The notes under the pieces were generated by a model. It searched no databases, was not told the DNA's origin, and saw only the letters and a list, made by a program, of their open reading frames with translations. Below, in pieces: positions 23,639 through 33,842 of a stretch of 64,000 nt of DNA (its first letter is position 1; the number at the start of each line of letters is the position of its first letter). Made by a program: the position numbers and the translations under genes. Origin of the DNA: Halomonadaceae bacterium T82-2 (lineage in GTDB: Bacteria > Pseudomonadota > Gammaproteobacteria > Pseudomonadales > Halomonadaceae); assembly GCA_001577635.1 (NCBI GenBank), contig LSBP01000013.1, positions 1-64,000 of the forward strand, given 5' to 3'.

Positions 23639-23989
23639 ATGCGGACACCTAAAACGGGGCGAGGGCCCCTGGCCGCCGGAGGAGTCGCGGCCCTCCTGGC
23701 CTCGGCGTGTTGCCTCGGCCCGCTGGTTCTGATCACGCTGGGCGTTTCCGGCGCCTGGATCAGCAATCTGGCGTCGCTGGAGCCCTATCGCCCGCTCTTT
23801 ATCGGCGTCGCGCTGGTGGCGATGTTCTTCGCCTGGCGTCGCGTCTTTCGGCCAGTGGAAAAGTGCCAGCCGGGAGAGGTGTGTGCCGTGCCACGGGTCA
23901 GGACGGGCTACAAGGCGATCTTCTGGCTCGTATCGCTGCTGGTGCTAATCGCCCTGGTATTCCCCTACGTCTTGCCCCTGTTCTATTAA
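23639..23989 (+). CDS. merT: MerT, mercuric ion transporter
   Basis: A 116-aa inner-membrane protein with three helices that imports Hg(II). The first helix holds the vicinal pair in SACCLGPLVL and the cytoplasmic loop holds the second Cys pair in EKCQPGEVCAVP. AGGAG precedes the ATG by about 7 nt. It is the first gene of merT-merP-merF-merF-merA, controlled from the operator at 23571-23601. Confidence 0.95.
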   Translation: MRTPKTGRGPLAAGGVAALLASACCLGPLVLITLGVSGAWISNLASLEPYRPLFIGVALVAMFFAWRRVFRPVEKCQPGEVCAVPRVRTGYKAIFWLVSLLVLIALVFPYVLPLFY

Positions 23990-24002
23990 AAGGAGATCTA
24001 CC

Positions 24003-24299
24003 ATGAAAGCTCGTTTCGCCTTCATCGCGCTACTCGCCCTGCTCAGCACGCCCGCCTTAGCGGCCTTGCAGACCGTGAAGCTGTCGGTGCCGGGCATGAC
24101 CTGTGCCGCCTGCCCGATCACCGTCAAGGCCGCCCTCAACAAGGTGGACGGCGTCTCGCAAGTCGACGTGAGCTACGCGGATCTCGAGGCCGTGGTCACC
24201 TTTGACGACGCCCGAACGTCGGTGGAGGCATTGACCGAGGCCACCACCAACGCTGGGTATCCATCAACCCCGACATCCTCGCAAGCGGATCGAGAGTGA
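24003..24299 (+). CDS. merP: MerP, periplasmic mercuric ion-binding protein
   Basis: A 98-aa protein: signal peptide (1-20, ending PALA), then one HMA domain with the Hg-binding motif GMTCAACP (Cys at about 34 and 37). It scavenges Hg(II) in the periplasm and passes it to MerT. AAAGGAG precedes the ATG. Compared with the 91-aa family norm it has a short C-terminal tail (TPTSSQADRE). Confidence 0.95.
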   Translation: MKARFAFIALLALLSTPALAALQTVKLSVPGMTCAACPITVKAALNKVDGVSQVDVSYADLEAVVTFDDARTSVEALTEATTNAGYPSTPTSSQADRE

Positions 24300-24301
24300 T
24301 C

Positions 24302-24559
24302 ATGAAGAATCCCAAGACCCTGCTGCGCGTGAGCGTGATCGGCACCGTCCTGGTGGCATTGTGCTGCTTTACGCCGATCCTGGTGATCCTGCTTGGCACG
24401 GTGGGCCTGGCGGCGCTGACGGGCTATCTCGACGTTGTGTTATTGCCGGCCCTGGCCTTCTTCATCGGCCTGACCATTTATGCGATTTGGCGTAAGAAGC
24501 AGTTCGACGCCTGTTGTGACAACGGCTCTATCAAATCAAGGAATACGCCCCCTGAGTGA
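24302..24559 (+). CDS. merF: MerF-like mercury transport protein 1
   Basis: An 85-aa membrane protein with two helices. The first carries the vicinal cysteines VALCCFTPILVILL, typical of MerF; a second Cys pair (DACCDNG) lies near the C terminus, as in the family. Start ATG 24302; the GTG at 24296 is also in frame. It starts 2 bp after the merP stop. It would provide a second entry route for Hg(II) towards MerA. Confidence 0.92.
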   Translation: MKNPKTLLRVSVIGTVLVALCCFTPILVILLGTVGLAALTGYLDVVLLPALAFFIGLTIYAIWRKKQFDACCDNGSIKSRNTPPE

Positions 24560-24632
24560 CATCAAGCAGCTGCACATCGCGGTCATCGGGTGAGTTGTTT
24601 ACGAGCTTGTCCGTCACGGTGAAGGAATAAGC

Positions 24633-26520
<1,888 letters not shown>

Positions 26521-26601
26521 ACGATATGAGCGCGACCGTGGTGCCACTGGGCGGCGGCACCACGGGTTTTGGGCATGGACACCACAGGGAGCCCTGTCAC
26601 G

Positions 26602-26736
26602 ATGAACACGACACTACCAGATTGCGGGATGATGGGGGCGATGGGCTGGATAATGCCAGTGATCGGAATTGCCCTACTATTGCTACTGGTCCTGGGCATC
26701 GCCTGTTTGGTGAAGTATCTGCTCTCTAGCAAGTGA
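26602..26736 (+). CDS. 44-residue membrane protein at the end of the mer operon
   Basis: A short ORF, MNTTLPDCGMMGAMGW followed by a long hydrophobic helix (about 17-38) and LVKYLLSSK at the end. It begins 81 bp after merA. One Cys (C8) and Met/Gly-rich residues precede the helix; a second Cys (C34) lies inside it. It has the size and shape of small membrane peptides found after metal-resistance genes but shows no match to MerE that I can recognise. Coding status is inferred from good start, composition and position; function unknown. Confidence 0.6.
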   Translation: MNTTLPDCGMMGAMGWIMPVIGIALLLLLVLGIACLVKYLLSSK

Positions 26737-26810
26737 GCGTACTCAGCGAGCCATCAACCAGCTAATCCGTTGTGGGTTGAGTTTGTCGGCCACCTTTCGC
26801 TCTCGCATAC

Positions 26811-26832
26811 CAACCAGATAATCCGGATACCC
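26811..26832 (-). repeat. Terminal inverted repeat, right end (IRR)
   Basis: Reverse complement matches the left repeat at 20 of 22 positions. The region 26737-26810 just inside is non-coding. Confidence 0.96.
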
Positions 26833-26840
26833 GGAAATCC
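26833..26840. repeat. Right target-site duplication GGAAATCC
   Basis: Second copy of the 8-bp duplication found at 14213-14220. Confidence 0.97.
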
Positions 26841-28576
26841 ATACCGGCGACGTCTCGGACGGCTCGGGCGAGTTGCCTGCCACAGTCTGGTCGGCGACGC
26901 CCATCTTCGCCAACGACACGCTCTACATCGGCACACCGTTCTACCGCATCCTCGCGCTCGACCCGGCCACCGGCGAGCAGAAGTGGAGCTTCGATACCCA
27001 GTCGACGCTCGAGGCCATGACCCAGCCCGCGCTGAAGAATCGCGGCGTGGCCTACTGGGAAGCGGACGACCCGGTCGCCGGCGAACCGTGCCAGAAGATC
27101 GTCTACATCGGCACCATGGATGCCCGCCTGTTCGCCGTGGATGCGGACACCGGCAAGGCCTGCCAGTCGTTCGCCGACAACGGCGTGCTCGACGTCAATC
27201 AGTGGAACGACACCCACGACAAGTGGCCGCTGTCGGTACTGCAGCCGCCGACCGTGGTCGGCGATCACCTGATTCTCGGCTGGGCCGGCAAGGACTGGGT
27301 CTTCGAACAGGCCCCGCCCGGCACGGTGTTCTCCATCAACGCCCGCACCGGCGAGCGTGAGTGGACCTTCCAGGCACTCTCCGACGCGATGCGCGAGAAG
27401 AGCGGCACCGCCAACGTCTGGACGCAGATGTCGGCCGATGAGGAGCATGGTCTCGTTTATCTGCCGGTGTCCTCGCCCTCGCCCAACTACTGGGGCGGCA
27501 ACCGCACCCAGAAGGTGCCGCTGGCCACGTCCACGACGGCGCTCGACGTCGACACCGGCAAGGTGGTCTGGTCGCGCCAGTGGGTCCATCACGACGTCTG
27601 GGATTACGACATCAACGCCGCGCCGACGCTGATGGACATCACCGTCGACGGCGAGCAGATTCCGGCGCTGATCCAGTCCACCAAGATGGGCTTCCTGTTC
27701 GTCGTCAACCGGCTGACCGGCGAAGACGTGTGGCCCATCGAGGAGCGCCCGGTGCCGCAGGGCGACGGCTCCGTGAAGGGCGAGAAGTACGCGGCGACCC
27801 AACCCTTCCCCACCAAACCCAAGCCACTGCTCGACCAGGCGAAGAAACCCAAGGTCTGGGGACTCGCCGATGCGGTGAGCGGCGGCGAGTGCTCGGCACT
27901 GTGGGACAAGCTGACCTACGAGGGCATGTACACGCCGCCCACCACTCGGGGCGAGGGGACGCTGGCCTATCCCGACAGCGCCGGCGGCGTGCAGTGGGGT
28001 GGCGTGGCCTTCGACCCGGAGAGCCAGACCGCGATCGTCAACACCTCGCACATCGTACAGACCATCAAGCTCTATGACCGCCAGGCCTACGAGAAGGCCG
28101 ACAGCGGCTCGGGCAACGAAAGTGGCTTCGCGCCGCAGACAGGCGCGCCCTACGGGCTGCGGCTCGAGGTGGCCCGCAACTGGCTCGGCATGCCCTGCTG
28201 GGAGCCGCCCTACGGTGAACTGGTCGCGCTGGACATGACCACCGGCAACGTGAAATGGCGCCGGCCCGTCGGCGCCTCCCAGCAGTACGGCTTCTTCATG
28301 CCCGAAAGCTGGGGCTCGCCGACCATCGGCGGCCCGGCGGTGACCGCCGGCGGCGTGGTGTTCATCGGCGCCTCGATGGATGCCAAGGTGCGTGCCTACT
28401 CGCTCGAAAGCGGCAAGGAACTGTGGTCGGACCAGGCCCAGGCGCCCTCCGTGTCGAACCCGGCGGTCTACGAGTACCAGGGCCGCGAGTACGTGGTCTT
28501 CATCGGTGGCGGCAACACCATTCTCAAGCAGCAGGTCGGTGATCAGGTGGTCGCCTACGCGCTGCCCGAGGAGTAA
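26841..28576 (+). pseudogene. PQQ-dependent sugar dehydrogenase, 3' fragment
   Basis: Remaining 577 codons of the interrupted quinoprotein. The segment begins in mid-codon (completed by base 14220) and reads HTGDVSDGSGELPATVWSAT. Eight-bladed propeller features of the glucose/quinate/shikimate dehydrogenase family are present: PFYRILALDPATGEQKW, VYIGTMDARLFAVDADTG, VWTQMSADEEHGLVYLP, the signature WVHHDVWDYDINAAPTL and the end VFIGASMDAKVRAYSLESGKELW. No other lesion occurs, so the insertion is probably recent. Translation could restart at internal sites, but the product would lack a signal peptide and one propeller part. Periplasmic aldose or quinate oxidation by this enzyme is therefore lost in this strain. 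Confidence 0.95.
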
Positions 28577-28601
28577 GGCCCAAGACCAAAGCCGATACGA
28601 G

Positions 28602-28630
28602 CCAACGCCGGGCGAGTCGCCCGGCGTTGG
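28602..28630. terminator. Bidirectional hairpin between convergent genes
   Basis: A perfect 12-bp stem (CCAACGCCGGGC paired with GCCCGGCGTTGG) with loop GAGTC lies in the 58-bp gap between the PQQ gene fragment and the aldose dehydrogenase gene. No clear T tract; probably stops transcription from both sides. Confidence 0.75.
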
Positions 28631-28634
28631 TCTA

Positions 28635-29564
28635 TCAGGCGAAATGAAAGGCCGCCACCGCCTCACGCCGTCCCAGCAGGCAAGCGTCGGCGACGTGGCG
28701 CAGCGGGGTGGGATCGACGTCGGATGCGCCGGTGTCGAGAAGCTCGGCGAAACGCGCATACAGGGCCGGGTACTCCCCGGCCGGGCCCACGGGTACCGAC
28801 TCGCCGGCGATCGTCAGCTCGCTGCCGCCCTTCGTCAGCGTCAGCCGGCCGGCGTCGGTTTCCACGTGAATGTCCCAGGTCTGGGGCCCGGTCTGCAGGA
28901 AGTCGAGATCGGCCTCGACCGGCGCTCCCGCGGTGTCCGTGAAGCGCAGCTGCGCGGCGATCGGCGCCTGGCGGTTGGCCGGCACCTGCAGCAGCGCATC
29001 GCGCAGGAAGAACGGCCGCGGGAGGATCGCGGTGACGATCGACAGGGCGTTGATGCCGGGATCGAACACGCCCATGCCGGCGGGCTCGAAGATCCACTCC
29101 TGACCGGGGTGCCAGACGCGCACGTCCTCCTTCCACACGATCTGCACACGGTGGATCTCGCGGTCGGCAAGCCATTCGCGGGCCGGCGCCACCCCCGGCG
29201 CATGGCGGGAATGCCAGCTGGCGAACAGGGTCAGGCCGGCGCTCTCGGCCTGCCGGGCCAGCAGTTCGACCTCGCTGAGCGTGGCACCGGGCGGCTTTTC
29301 CAGCATCACGGGCTTGCCCGCGGCGAGCGCCTCAGAGGCCAGCGCATGGCGCACGCCCGGCGGCGTGCACAGGGTGATCGCGTCAAGCTCGGGACGCGCC
29401 GCGAGCATCGCCGACAGCGACTCGAAGCCGTCGACGCCGTCCAGGGCGGCGCCGGGGCTGGCCACCGCCACCAGCTCGAGATCGGGGTTGGCGGCAAGCG
29501 CCGGCAGGTGCTGATCGCGGGCGATCTTGCCCAGGCCGACGAGGCCGATCTTGCGTGCAGTCAT
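28635..29564 (-). CDS. Gfo/Idh/MocA-family aldose 1-dehydrogenase (L-arabinose/D-galactose type)
   Basis: Cytosolic NAD(P)-dependent sugar dehydrogenase of 309 aa. The N-terminal Rossmann domain reads KIGLVGLGKIARDQHLPAL, followed by the EKPPGATLSEVE active-site motif. The substrate domain segment VRVWHPGQEWIFEPAGMGVFDPGINALSI is the signature of the arabinose/galactose 1-dehydrogenases of Azospirillum and Pseudomonas, which form lactones. The ATG at 29564 has GAGGCG at 6 nt; the track-left ATG at 29603 is less likely. It is convergent with the disrupted periplasmic dehydrogenase and could partly replace it for aldoses. Exact sugar uncertain. Confidence 0.88.
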   Translation of the reverse strand: MTARKIGLVGLGKIARDQHLPALAANPDLELVAVASPGAALDGVDGFESLSAMLAARPELDAITLCTPPGVRHALASEALAAGKPVMLEKPPGATLSEVELLARQAESAGLTLFASWHSRHAPGVAPAREWLADREIHRVQIVWKEDVRVWHPGQEWIFEPAGMGVFDPGINALSIVTAILPRPFFLRDALLQVPANRQAPIAAQLRFTDTAGAPVEADLDFLQTGPQTWDIHVETDAGRLTLTKGGSELTIAGESVPVGPAGEYPALYARFAELLDTGASDVDPTPLRHVADACLLGRREAVAAFHFA

Positions 29565-29680
29565 GAGAAGCGCCTCGTTGATTGGCGAAAGGGGCCACAC
29601 CATAACGGGGCGCCGTCGCGGCTGCCAGCCATCGCCCGGGCCTGCCGCGATAACATTCCGGTCATCGAGCCGATCGTGGC

Positions 29681-30385
29681 CTACAGCCGCTGCAGATAGG
29701 CCGTGCCACCCAGCTGGCGCATCTGCTGGCGAATCCAGCGGCTGCGACGCGCGACATGGGCGGATGGCCGCGAGGCGCTCCAGCCGCGCGGATTGGGCAG
29801 GATCGCCGCCAGCCGGCTGGCCTGCAGCACGCTCAGGTTGTCGGCGGAAACCCCGAAGTAGTGCCGGGCCGCCGCCTCGAGGCCGAAAACACCGTCATCC
29901 CATTCGACGATGTTGAGATAGACCTCGAGGATGCGCTGCTTGGGCCACAGCGTCTCGAGCAGCACCGTGAACCAGGCCTCGAGCCCCTTGCGGACCCAGC
30001 TGTGCCCGGTCCACAGGAACAGGTTCTTGGCGGTCTGCTGGCTGATGGTACTCGCGCCGCGCAGATCCCCGCCCGACTGCCAGGTGGTGAGGGCCTTGCG
30101 CAGCTGGTTGAAGTCGAAGCCGAAGTGGTCGGGAAAGCGCTGGTCCTCGCCGGCGATCACCGCCAGCTTGGCATTGTCGGAGAGCCGCTCCCAGGGCATC
30201 CAGGACTGCTGAATGTCGAGCGACTCGCCTGCCGTCCAGGCCTGCACCTGGCGTTCGACCATCACCATCGAACCGAACACCGGCACCACGCGAAAGAACA
30301 GGACCATTGCCAGCGAGGCCAGCACGAAGGCGGCCAGGCCCAGCAGGATGTAACGCAGCAGCCTGCGCGACCAGTCCCTTGTCAT
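29681..30385 (-). CDS. mtgA: Monofunctional biosynthetic peptidoglycan transglycosylase
   Basis: Inner-membrane glycosyltransferase (GT51) of 234 aa that polymerises lipid II. One N-terminal membrane helix (about 10-33) is followed by the conserved motifs VIAGEDQRFPDHFGFD (catalytic Glu), GASTISQQTAKNLFLW, RILEVYLNIVEW and GLEAAARHYFG. Length and motifs match MtgA. The gene appears to be a single transcription unit; the gap to gbdR is about 150 bp. Confidence 0.97.
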   Translation of the reverse strand: MTRDWSRRLLRYILLGLAAFVLASLAMVLFFRVVPVFGSMVMVERQVQAWTAGESLDIQQSWMPWERLSDNAKLAVIAGEDQRFPDHFGFDFNQLRKALTTWQSGGDLRGASTISQQTAKNLFLWTGHSWVRKGLEAWFTVLLETLWPKQRILEVYLNIVEWDDGVFGLEAAARHYFGVSADNLSVLQASRLAAILPNPRGWSASRPSAHVARRSRWIRQQMRQLGGTAYLQRL

Positions 30386-30535
30386 GCCAGCGCGTTCCCG
30401 GGTAGCGAAGGTCGCGCCAGTATACAGGGCCGGGCCGGATTATCGGCAAGGGCTCTCTTTCGCGCCCGATGATGGCAGCCCGGCCCGACATGCCGAACGG
30501 CGAGCCGGGCCGTCAGACAACATCACCGGCGGGGG

Positions 30536-31675
30536 CTACAGAGGCACGCTGGCGTAGGTCGGCTCGCCCTGCGCCTGGTTCAGCGCCAGCACGGCACTCG
30601 ACATGGGTTCCGGGGACGTCTCCAGCAGGGCACGACGCACCACCCGGGATCGCTCGCCGTCGTCGCCGCGTCCCTGCCGCGTGCCGATGCCGCCCCGCTC
30701 GTCGCGCGGGGGCATGCCGAAGTACTCCCGGTAGCACTTCGAGAAGTGCGGCGTGGACACGAAGCCGCAGGCCGAGGCCACCTCGATGATCGACATCGAG
30801 GTCTGCTTGAGCAGCTGCCGGGCCCGGGTCAGGCGCAGCTTGAGGTAATAGCGCGACGGCGAGCAGTTGAGGTACTTCTGGAACAGCCGCTCCAGCTGGC
30901 GTCGGGACACGTCCACGTAGGTGGCCAGTTCATCGAGCGCGATGGGCTCCTCGAGATTGGCCTCCATCAGCGCGACGATCTCCAGCAGCTTGGGCTGGGT
31001 GGTGCCCAGTACGTGCTTGAGCGGCACGCGCTGCTGGTCCTGCTCGCCGCGCACCCGGTCGTAGATGAACATCTCGGAGATGCCGGCGGCCAGCTCGCGA
31101 CCGTGGTCCTGGCCGATCAGGTTGAGCATCATGTCCAGCGGAGCGGTGCCGCCGGAGGCGGTGAAGCGGTCGCGATCGATCGAGAACAGCCGGGTGGTCA
31201 GCGGCACCCGCGGGAAGGCCTCCTGCATCGCGGCCAGGCATTCCCAGTGGATGCTGGTCTCGTAGCCATCCAGCAGGCCGGCCTTGGCCAGGGCCCAGCT
31301 GCCGGTGCACACCGACCCCAGGCGACGGGACTGGCGGGCCTGGGCCTGCAGCCAGGCGATATGCTCGCGGGTCACGCTGCGGTGCGGCGCCACGCCCCCG
31401 CAGACCACGACCCAGTCGAGCGACAGCGGAATCGACGTCGAGGCATCCGGCGTGACCTGCAGCCCGTCACTGGCACGCACCGGCTCCCCGTTGACGCTCA
31501 GGGTATACCAGCGATACAGCTCGCGCCCCGCCAGCTGGTTGGCCATGCGCAACGGCTCGATCACCGAGGCCAGGGAAATCAGGGTAAAGTTGTCCAGCAG
31601 CAGAAACCCCAGGGTCTGGGGAGCGGGGGTGCGGCCGACCGTCGGTGATGCGCTTGCTGTCCGGGAGGATGCCAT
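30536..31675 (-). CDS. gbdR: GbdR, AraC/GlxA-type activator of glycine betaine and dimethylglycine catabolism
   Basis: A 379-aa transcription factor: an N-terminal DJ-1/PfpI-like sensor domain (about 20-190; LGFLLLDNFTLISLASVIEP, VVCGGVAP, VCTGSWALAKAGLL) and a C-terminal AraC DNA-binding domain (about 225-330; LDELATYVDVSRRQLERLF and VASACGFVSTPHFSKCYREYFG). It agrees over nearly its whole length with P. aeruginosa GbdR as I remember it. ATG 31675 has GAGGAG at 7 nt. The natural targets include the dgc operon, 20 kb away here, so regulator and operon are unlinked. A C-terminal tail of some 45 residues is poorly conserved. Confidence 0.93.
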   Translation of the reverse strand: MASSRTASASPTVGRTPAPQTLGFLLLDNFTLISLASVIEPLRMANQLAGRELYRWYTLSVNGEPVRASDGLQVTPDASTSIPLSLDWVVVCGGVAPHRSVTREHIAWLQAQARQSRRLGSVCTGSWALAKAGLLDGYETSIHWECLAAMQEAFPRVPLTTRLFSIDRDRFTASGGTAPLDMMLNLIGQDHGRELAAGISEMFIYDRVRGEQDQQRVPLKHVLGTTQPKLLEIVALMEANLEEPIALDELATYVDVSRRQLERLFQKYLNCSPSRYYLKLRLTRARQLLKQTSMSIIEVASACGFVSTPHFSKCYREYFGMPPRDERGGIGTRQGRGDDGERSRVVRRALLETSPEPMSSAVLALNQAQGEPTYASVPL

Positions 31676-31995
31676 GCGGGTTCTCTCCTCTGTCCACGGA
31701 TTCACCCCGGAACAGGCCGGGGAGTCTTGTGCTTGTTGTGGGTTGTGGAGCGGTTGCCAATGGCCGACATGGAGAGAGTACCTGCCGACCCGAACAGGGT
31801 TAAATGGCCTCCGCCTGTCGGTCATTCTTGCGGATAGGCAGGGAGGAACGCACGCAGAAACGACATCGATGTCGCAAATTGGCATTGCGACGTCGCTTCG
31901 CCTGTCGTGATGAGACAGTCGTCGTGCACGACGACACGGCCCGACGCCACAGGGCGCCGGGCCGCAAGGGATACAGGGTTGGCGGTCACTTCGGC
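31676..31995. other. Intergenic region upstream of gbdR
   Basis: 320 bp between pcaG and gbdR holding the gbdR promoter. Apart from the palindromes at 31861-31891 no gene or repeat is seen. Confidence 0.6.
31861..31891. promoter_or_regulatory. Overlapping perfect palindromes upstream of gbdR
   Basis: CGACATCGATGTCG (31861-31874) is a perfect palindrome and overlaps GTCGCAA-N7-TTGCGAC (31871-31891), a perfect 7-7-7 inverted repeat. They lie about 190-215 bp upstream of the gbdR start and 105 bp beyond the pcaG stop. A regulatory role is likely; the binder is unknown (GbdR itself is a candidate). Confidence 0.55.
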
Positions 31996-32625
31996 TCAGA
32001 TGTCGAAGAAGACCGTTTCCCCCTCGCCCTGCAGGCGGATGTCGAGACGATAGCGGATCTTGCCGTCGACCTCCTCGCGCCGGGCGATCAGCGTCTCGCG
32101 CCGCGCCGGCGACTCGACGGCGTTGAGCACCGGACAGGCGGCATTGGCCTCGGCCTCGTCGTCGAAGTACAGCCGCGTGTTCAGGTGGATATTGATGCCG
32201 CGGGCGAACACCGCCAGGCAGACATGCGGCGCCATCGGCTTGCCGTTGGCGGCCGGCACGCGCCCCGGCTTGACGGTGGTGAAGGACCACTCGCTGGCGC
32301 CGTCGGCGGTGGTGGCGGAGCGCCCGAAGCTGTTGAACGGCTTTTGCAGGTCGAAATCCGGCTGGAAGTCGCCGTTGGCGTCGGCCTGCCAGGCCTCGAG
32401 GAAGGCGTCGCGCACCGGATCGCCGTTGCCGTCGATCACCCGGCCGACCAGCTCGATGGCCTCGCCCTCGGCCTCCGGTGCAGCCATGCGGCTCCAGATC
32501 TCCTCGTCGCGCAGCGGCAGGCCGGCGACATCCAGCGCCAGGCCGATGTGCACGTAGGGGCCTGCGGTCTGCGACGGTGTCTCGCGGTACAGCAGGCCGC
32601 CTTCACGGGTCGGTTGTTGACTCAT
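31996..32625 (-). CDS. pcaG: Protocatechuate 3,4-dioxygenase alpha subunit
   Basis: Structural subunit of 209 aa in the intradiol ring-cleavage dioxygenase that turns protocatechuate into 3-carboxy-cis,cis-muconate. Recognisable segments are TPSQTAGPYVHIGLAL near the N terminus, FLEAWQADANGDF in mid-protein and MAPHVCLAVFARGINIHLNTRLYF. As usual for the alpha chain, the iron ligands are absent. It starts 4 bp after the pcaH stop, in the order pcaH-pcaG. Confidence 0.97.
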   Translation of the reverse strand: MSQQPTREGGLLYRETPSQTAGPYVHIGLALDVAGLPLRDEEIWSRMAAPEAEGEAIELVGRVIDGNGDPVRDAFLEAWQADANGDFQPDFDLQKPFNSFGRSATTADGASEWSFTTVKPGRVPAANGKPMAPHVCLAVFARGINIHLNTRLYFDDEAEANAACPVLNAVESPARRETLIARREEVDGKIRYRLDIRLQGEGETVFFDI

Positions 32626-32629
32626 GCTC

Positions 32630-33367
32630 TCACCCCTGATTCTCGAAATAGGTCTGCAGTGCGCCGCGCGTGACGATGTCGAAACGATAGGCCAGGTAGT
32701 CCATCGGCCGACTGCGCGCCATGTCCAGGCGGCCGGTCAGCGTGTCCACGGCCTCGGGGTCGCCGAGGGTCTGGACGATCGGGCAGCGCGGAATCAGCGG
32801 GTCGCCCTCGAAGTACATCTGGGTGATCAGGCGCGTGGCGATCGCCGGCCCCATCACCGAGACGTGGATGTGCGCCGGGCGCCAGGAGTTGGGATCGTTG
32901 GGCCACGGATAGGGGCCCGGGCGGACGGTGCGGAAGTGATACCAGCCCTGTGCATCGGTCAGGCAGCGCCCGACGCCGCCGAAGTTGGGGTCGAGCGGCG
33001 CCAGGTAGCCGTCCTTCTTGTGGCGATAGCGGCCGCCGGCGTTGGCCTGCCACATTTCCACCAGGGTATGCGGCACCGGCTTGCCGAACTGGTCGACGAC
33101 GCGGCCGAACATGACGATACGTTCGCCGATCGGCAGACCGTCCTGCCCCTGGCCCTCGCGGTAGTTCATCAGCAGGTCGTTGTCGTGCGGCCCCAGGCGC
33201 AGCGCCTCGAAGCGGGGCCCGGTCAGCTCGCTGCGGCTGGGATGCTGCAGGCTGACCAGCGCCTGATTCGGCGAACGCGGCACGCTGGTCTTGTAGCCCG
33301 GCGCATAGGCGGGCGGATGCCAGTTACGGTCGCGCGGCACGAAGCGCTTGTTATCGGAGTCTTGCAT
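32630..33367 (-). CDS. pcaH: Protocatechuate 3,4-dioxygenase beta subunit
   Basis: Iron-bearing subunit of 245 aa. Fe(III) ligands are Y114 (GGRYRHKKD), Y153 (GPYPWPN), H166 and H168 (RPAHIHVSV), with the 39-, 13- and 2-residue spacing of the Pseudomonas enzyme. The ATG at 33367 gives the conserved start [20 protein letters not shown]. Upstream, 104 bp from the start, lies a perfect PcaQ-type box, so transcription should be activated by the LysR gene at 33843. The enzyme joins the phthalate branch (47-57 kb) to the beta-ketoadipate pathway. Confidence 0.97.
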   Translation of the reverse strand: MQDSDNKRFVPRDRNWHPPAYAPGYKTSVPRSPNQALVSLQHPSRSELTGPRFEALRLGPHDNDLLMNYREGQGQDGLPIGERIVMFGRVVDQFGKPVPHTLVEMWQANAGGRYRHKKDGYLAPLDPNFGGVGRCLTDAQGWYHFRTVRPGPYPWPNDPNSWRPAHIHVSVMGPAIATRLITQMYFEGDPLIPRCPIVQTLGDPEAVDTLTGRLDMARSRPMDYLAYRFDIVTRGALQTYFENQG

Positions 33368-33470
33368 GGCTGGCGTCTCGTGAAGTCGGTGGAGTGCCCC
33401 TCGGGGCACAGGCGTGGCCCAGTGTCGCCGCGGCATCGCCCGGGGTGAAATGAAATCTCGCGCCGCCGCC

Positions 33471-33486
33471 ATAACCCAGGGGTTAT
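33471..33486 (-). promoter_or_regulatory. PcaQ-binding box (ATAACC-N4-GGTTAT)
   Basis: ATAACC-CAGG-GGTTAT, within a longer palindrome (CCATAACC...GGTTATGG, 33469-33488). It matches the ATAACC-N4-GGTTAA motif described for PcaQ in rhizobia/Agrobacterium and has the right distance from pcaH. Confidence 0.8.
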
Positions 33487-33575
33487 GGCCTGATCGGCGA
33501 GCTCCTCGTCAGCGCCGCCCCGGACTGCTAGACCTATCGCTGACAGCGTGAAAATCCTATCGGGAGGCGACCCCC

Positions 33576-33824
33576 ATGTCCCATCACGAGAAAACCATCA
33601 TGGCCTTCGACGACCTGGGCCGCGAGTACATGATCGACGTGTTCGACGACGCCCGCGAACTCGGCCCCCTGCATGCGCACGGCGCCACCCGCGGCGGGCT
33701 GCCGAGCTTCCGCACCCATGACGGGCATGTCGCCACCTACCTGGGCAACGGCGAGTTCTCGATCACGGTGCCGGGCGAGGCGGAAGCCGTGACGGTGAGG
33801 ACGAGCGATCCCGAGTACGTGTGA
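33576..33824 (+). CDS. Small acidic protein of unknown function, divergent from pcaHG
   Basis: An 82-aa ORF with GGGAGG 8 nt before the ATG. The product is soluble, rich in His (MSHHEK, LHAHG, RTHDGH) and Asp/Glu, and has no Cys or membrane helix; the end (GEFSITVPGEAEAVTVRT) looks like beta strands. It faces pcaH across the PcaQ box and could share that regulation. I do not recognise a family. The His pairs could bind a metal, but this is speculation. Confidence 0.65.
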   Translation: MSHHEKTIMAFDDLGREYMIDVFDDARELGPLHAHGATRGGLPSFRTHDGHVATYLGNGEFSITVPGEAEAVTVRTSDPEYV

Positions 33825-33842
33825 CGCATCGTGCCGCGTCCA

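Noticed and set aside
26762-28759. A 665-codon open frame opposite the PQQ dehydrogenase fragment
   Set aside because: Crosses the transposon end and the hairpin between convergent genes; shadow of the real frame.
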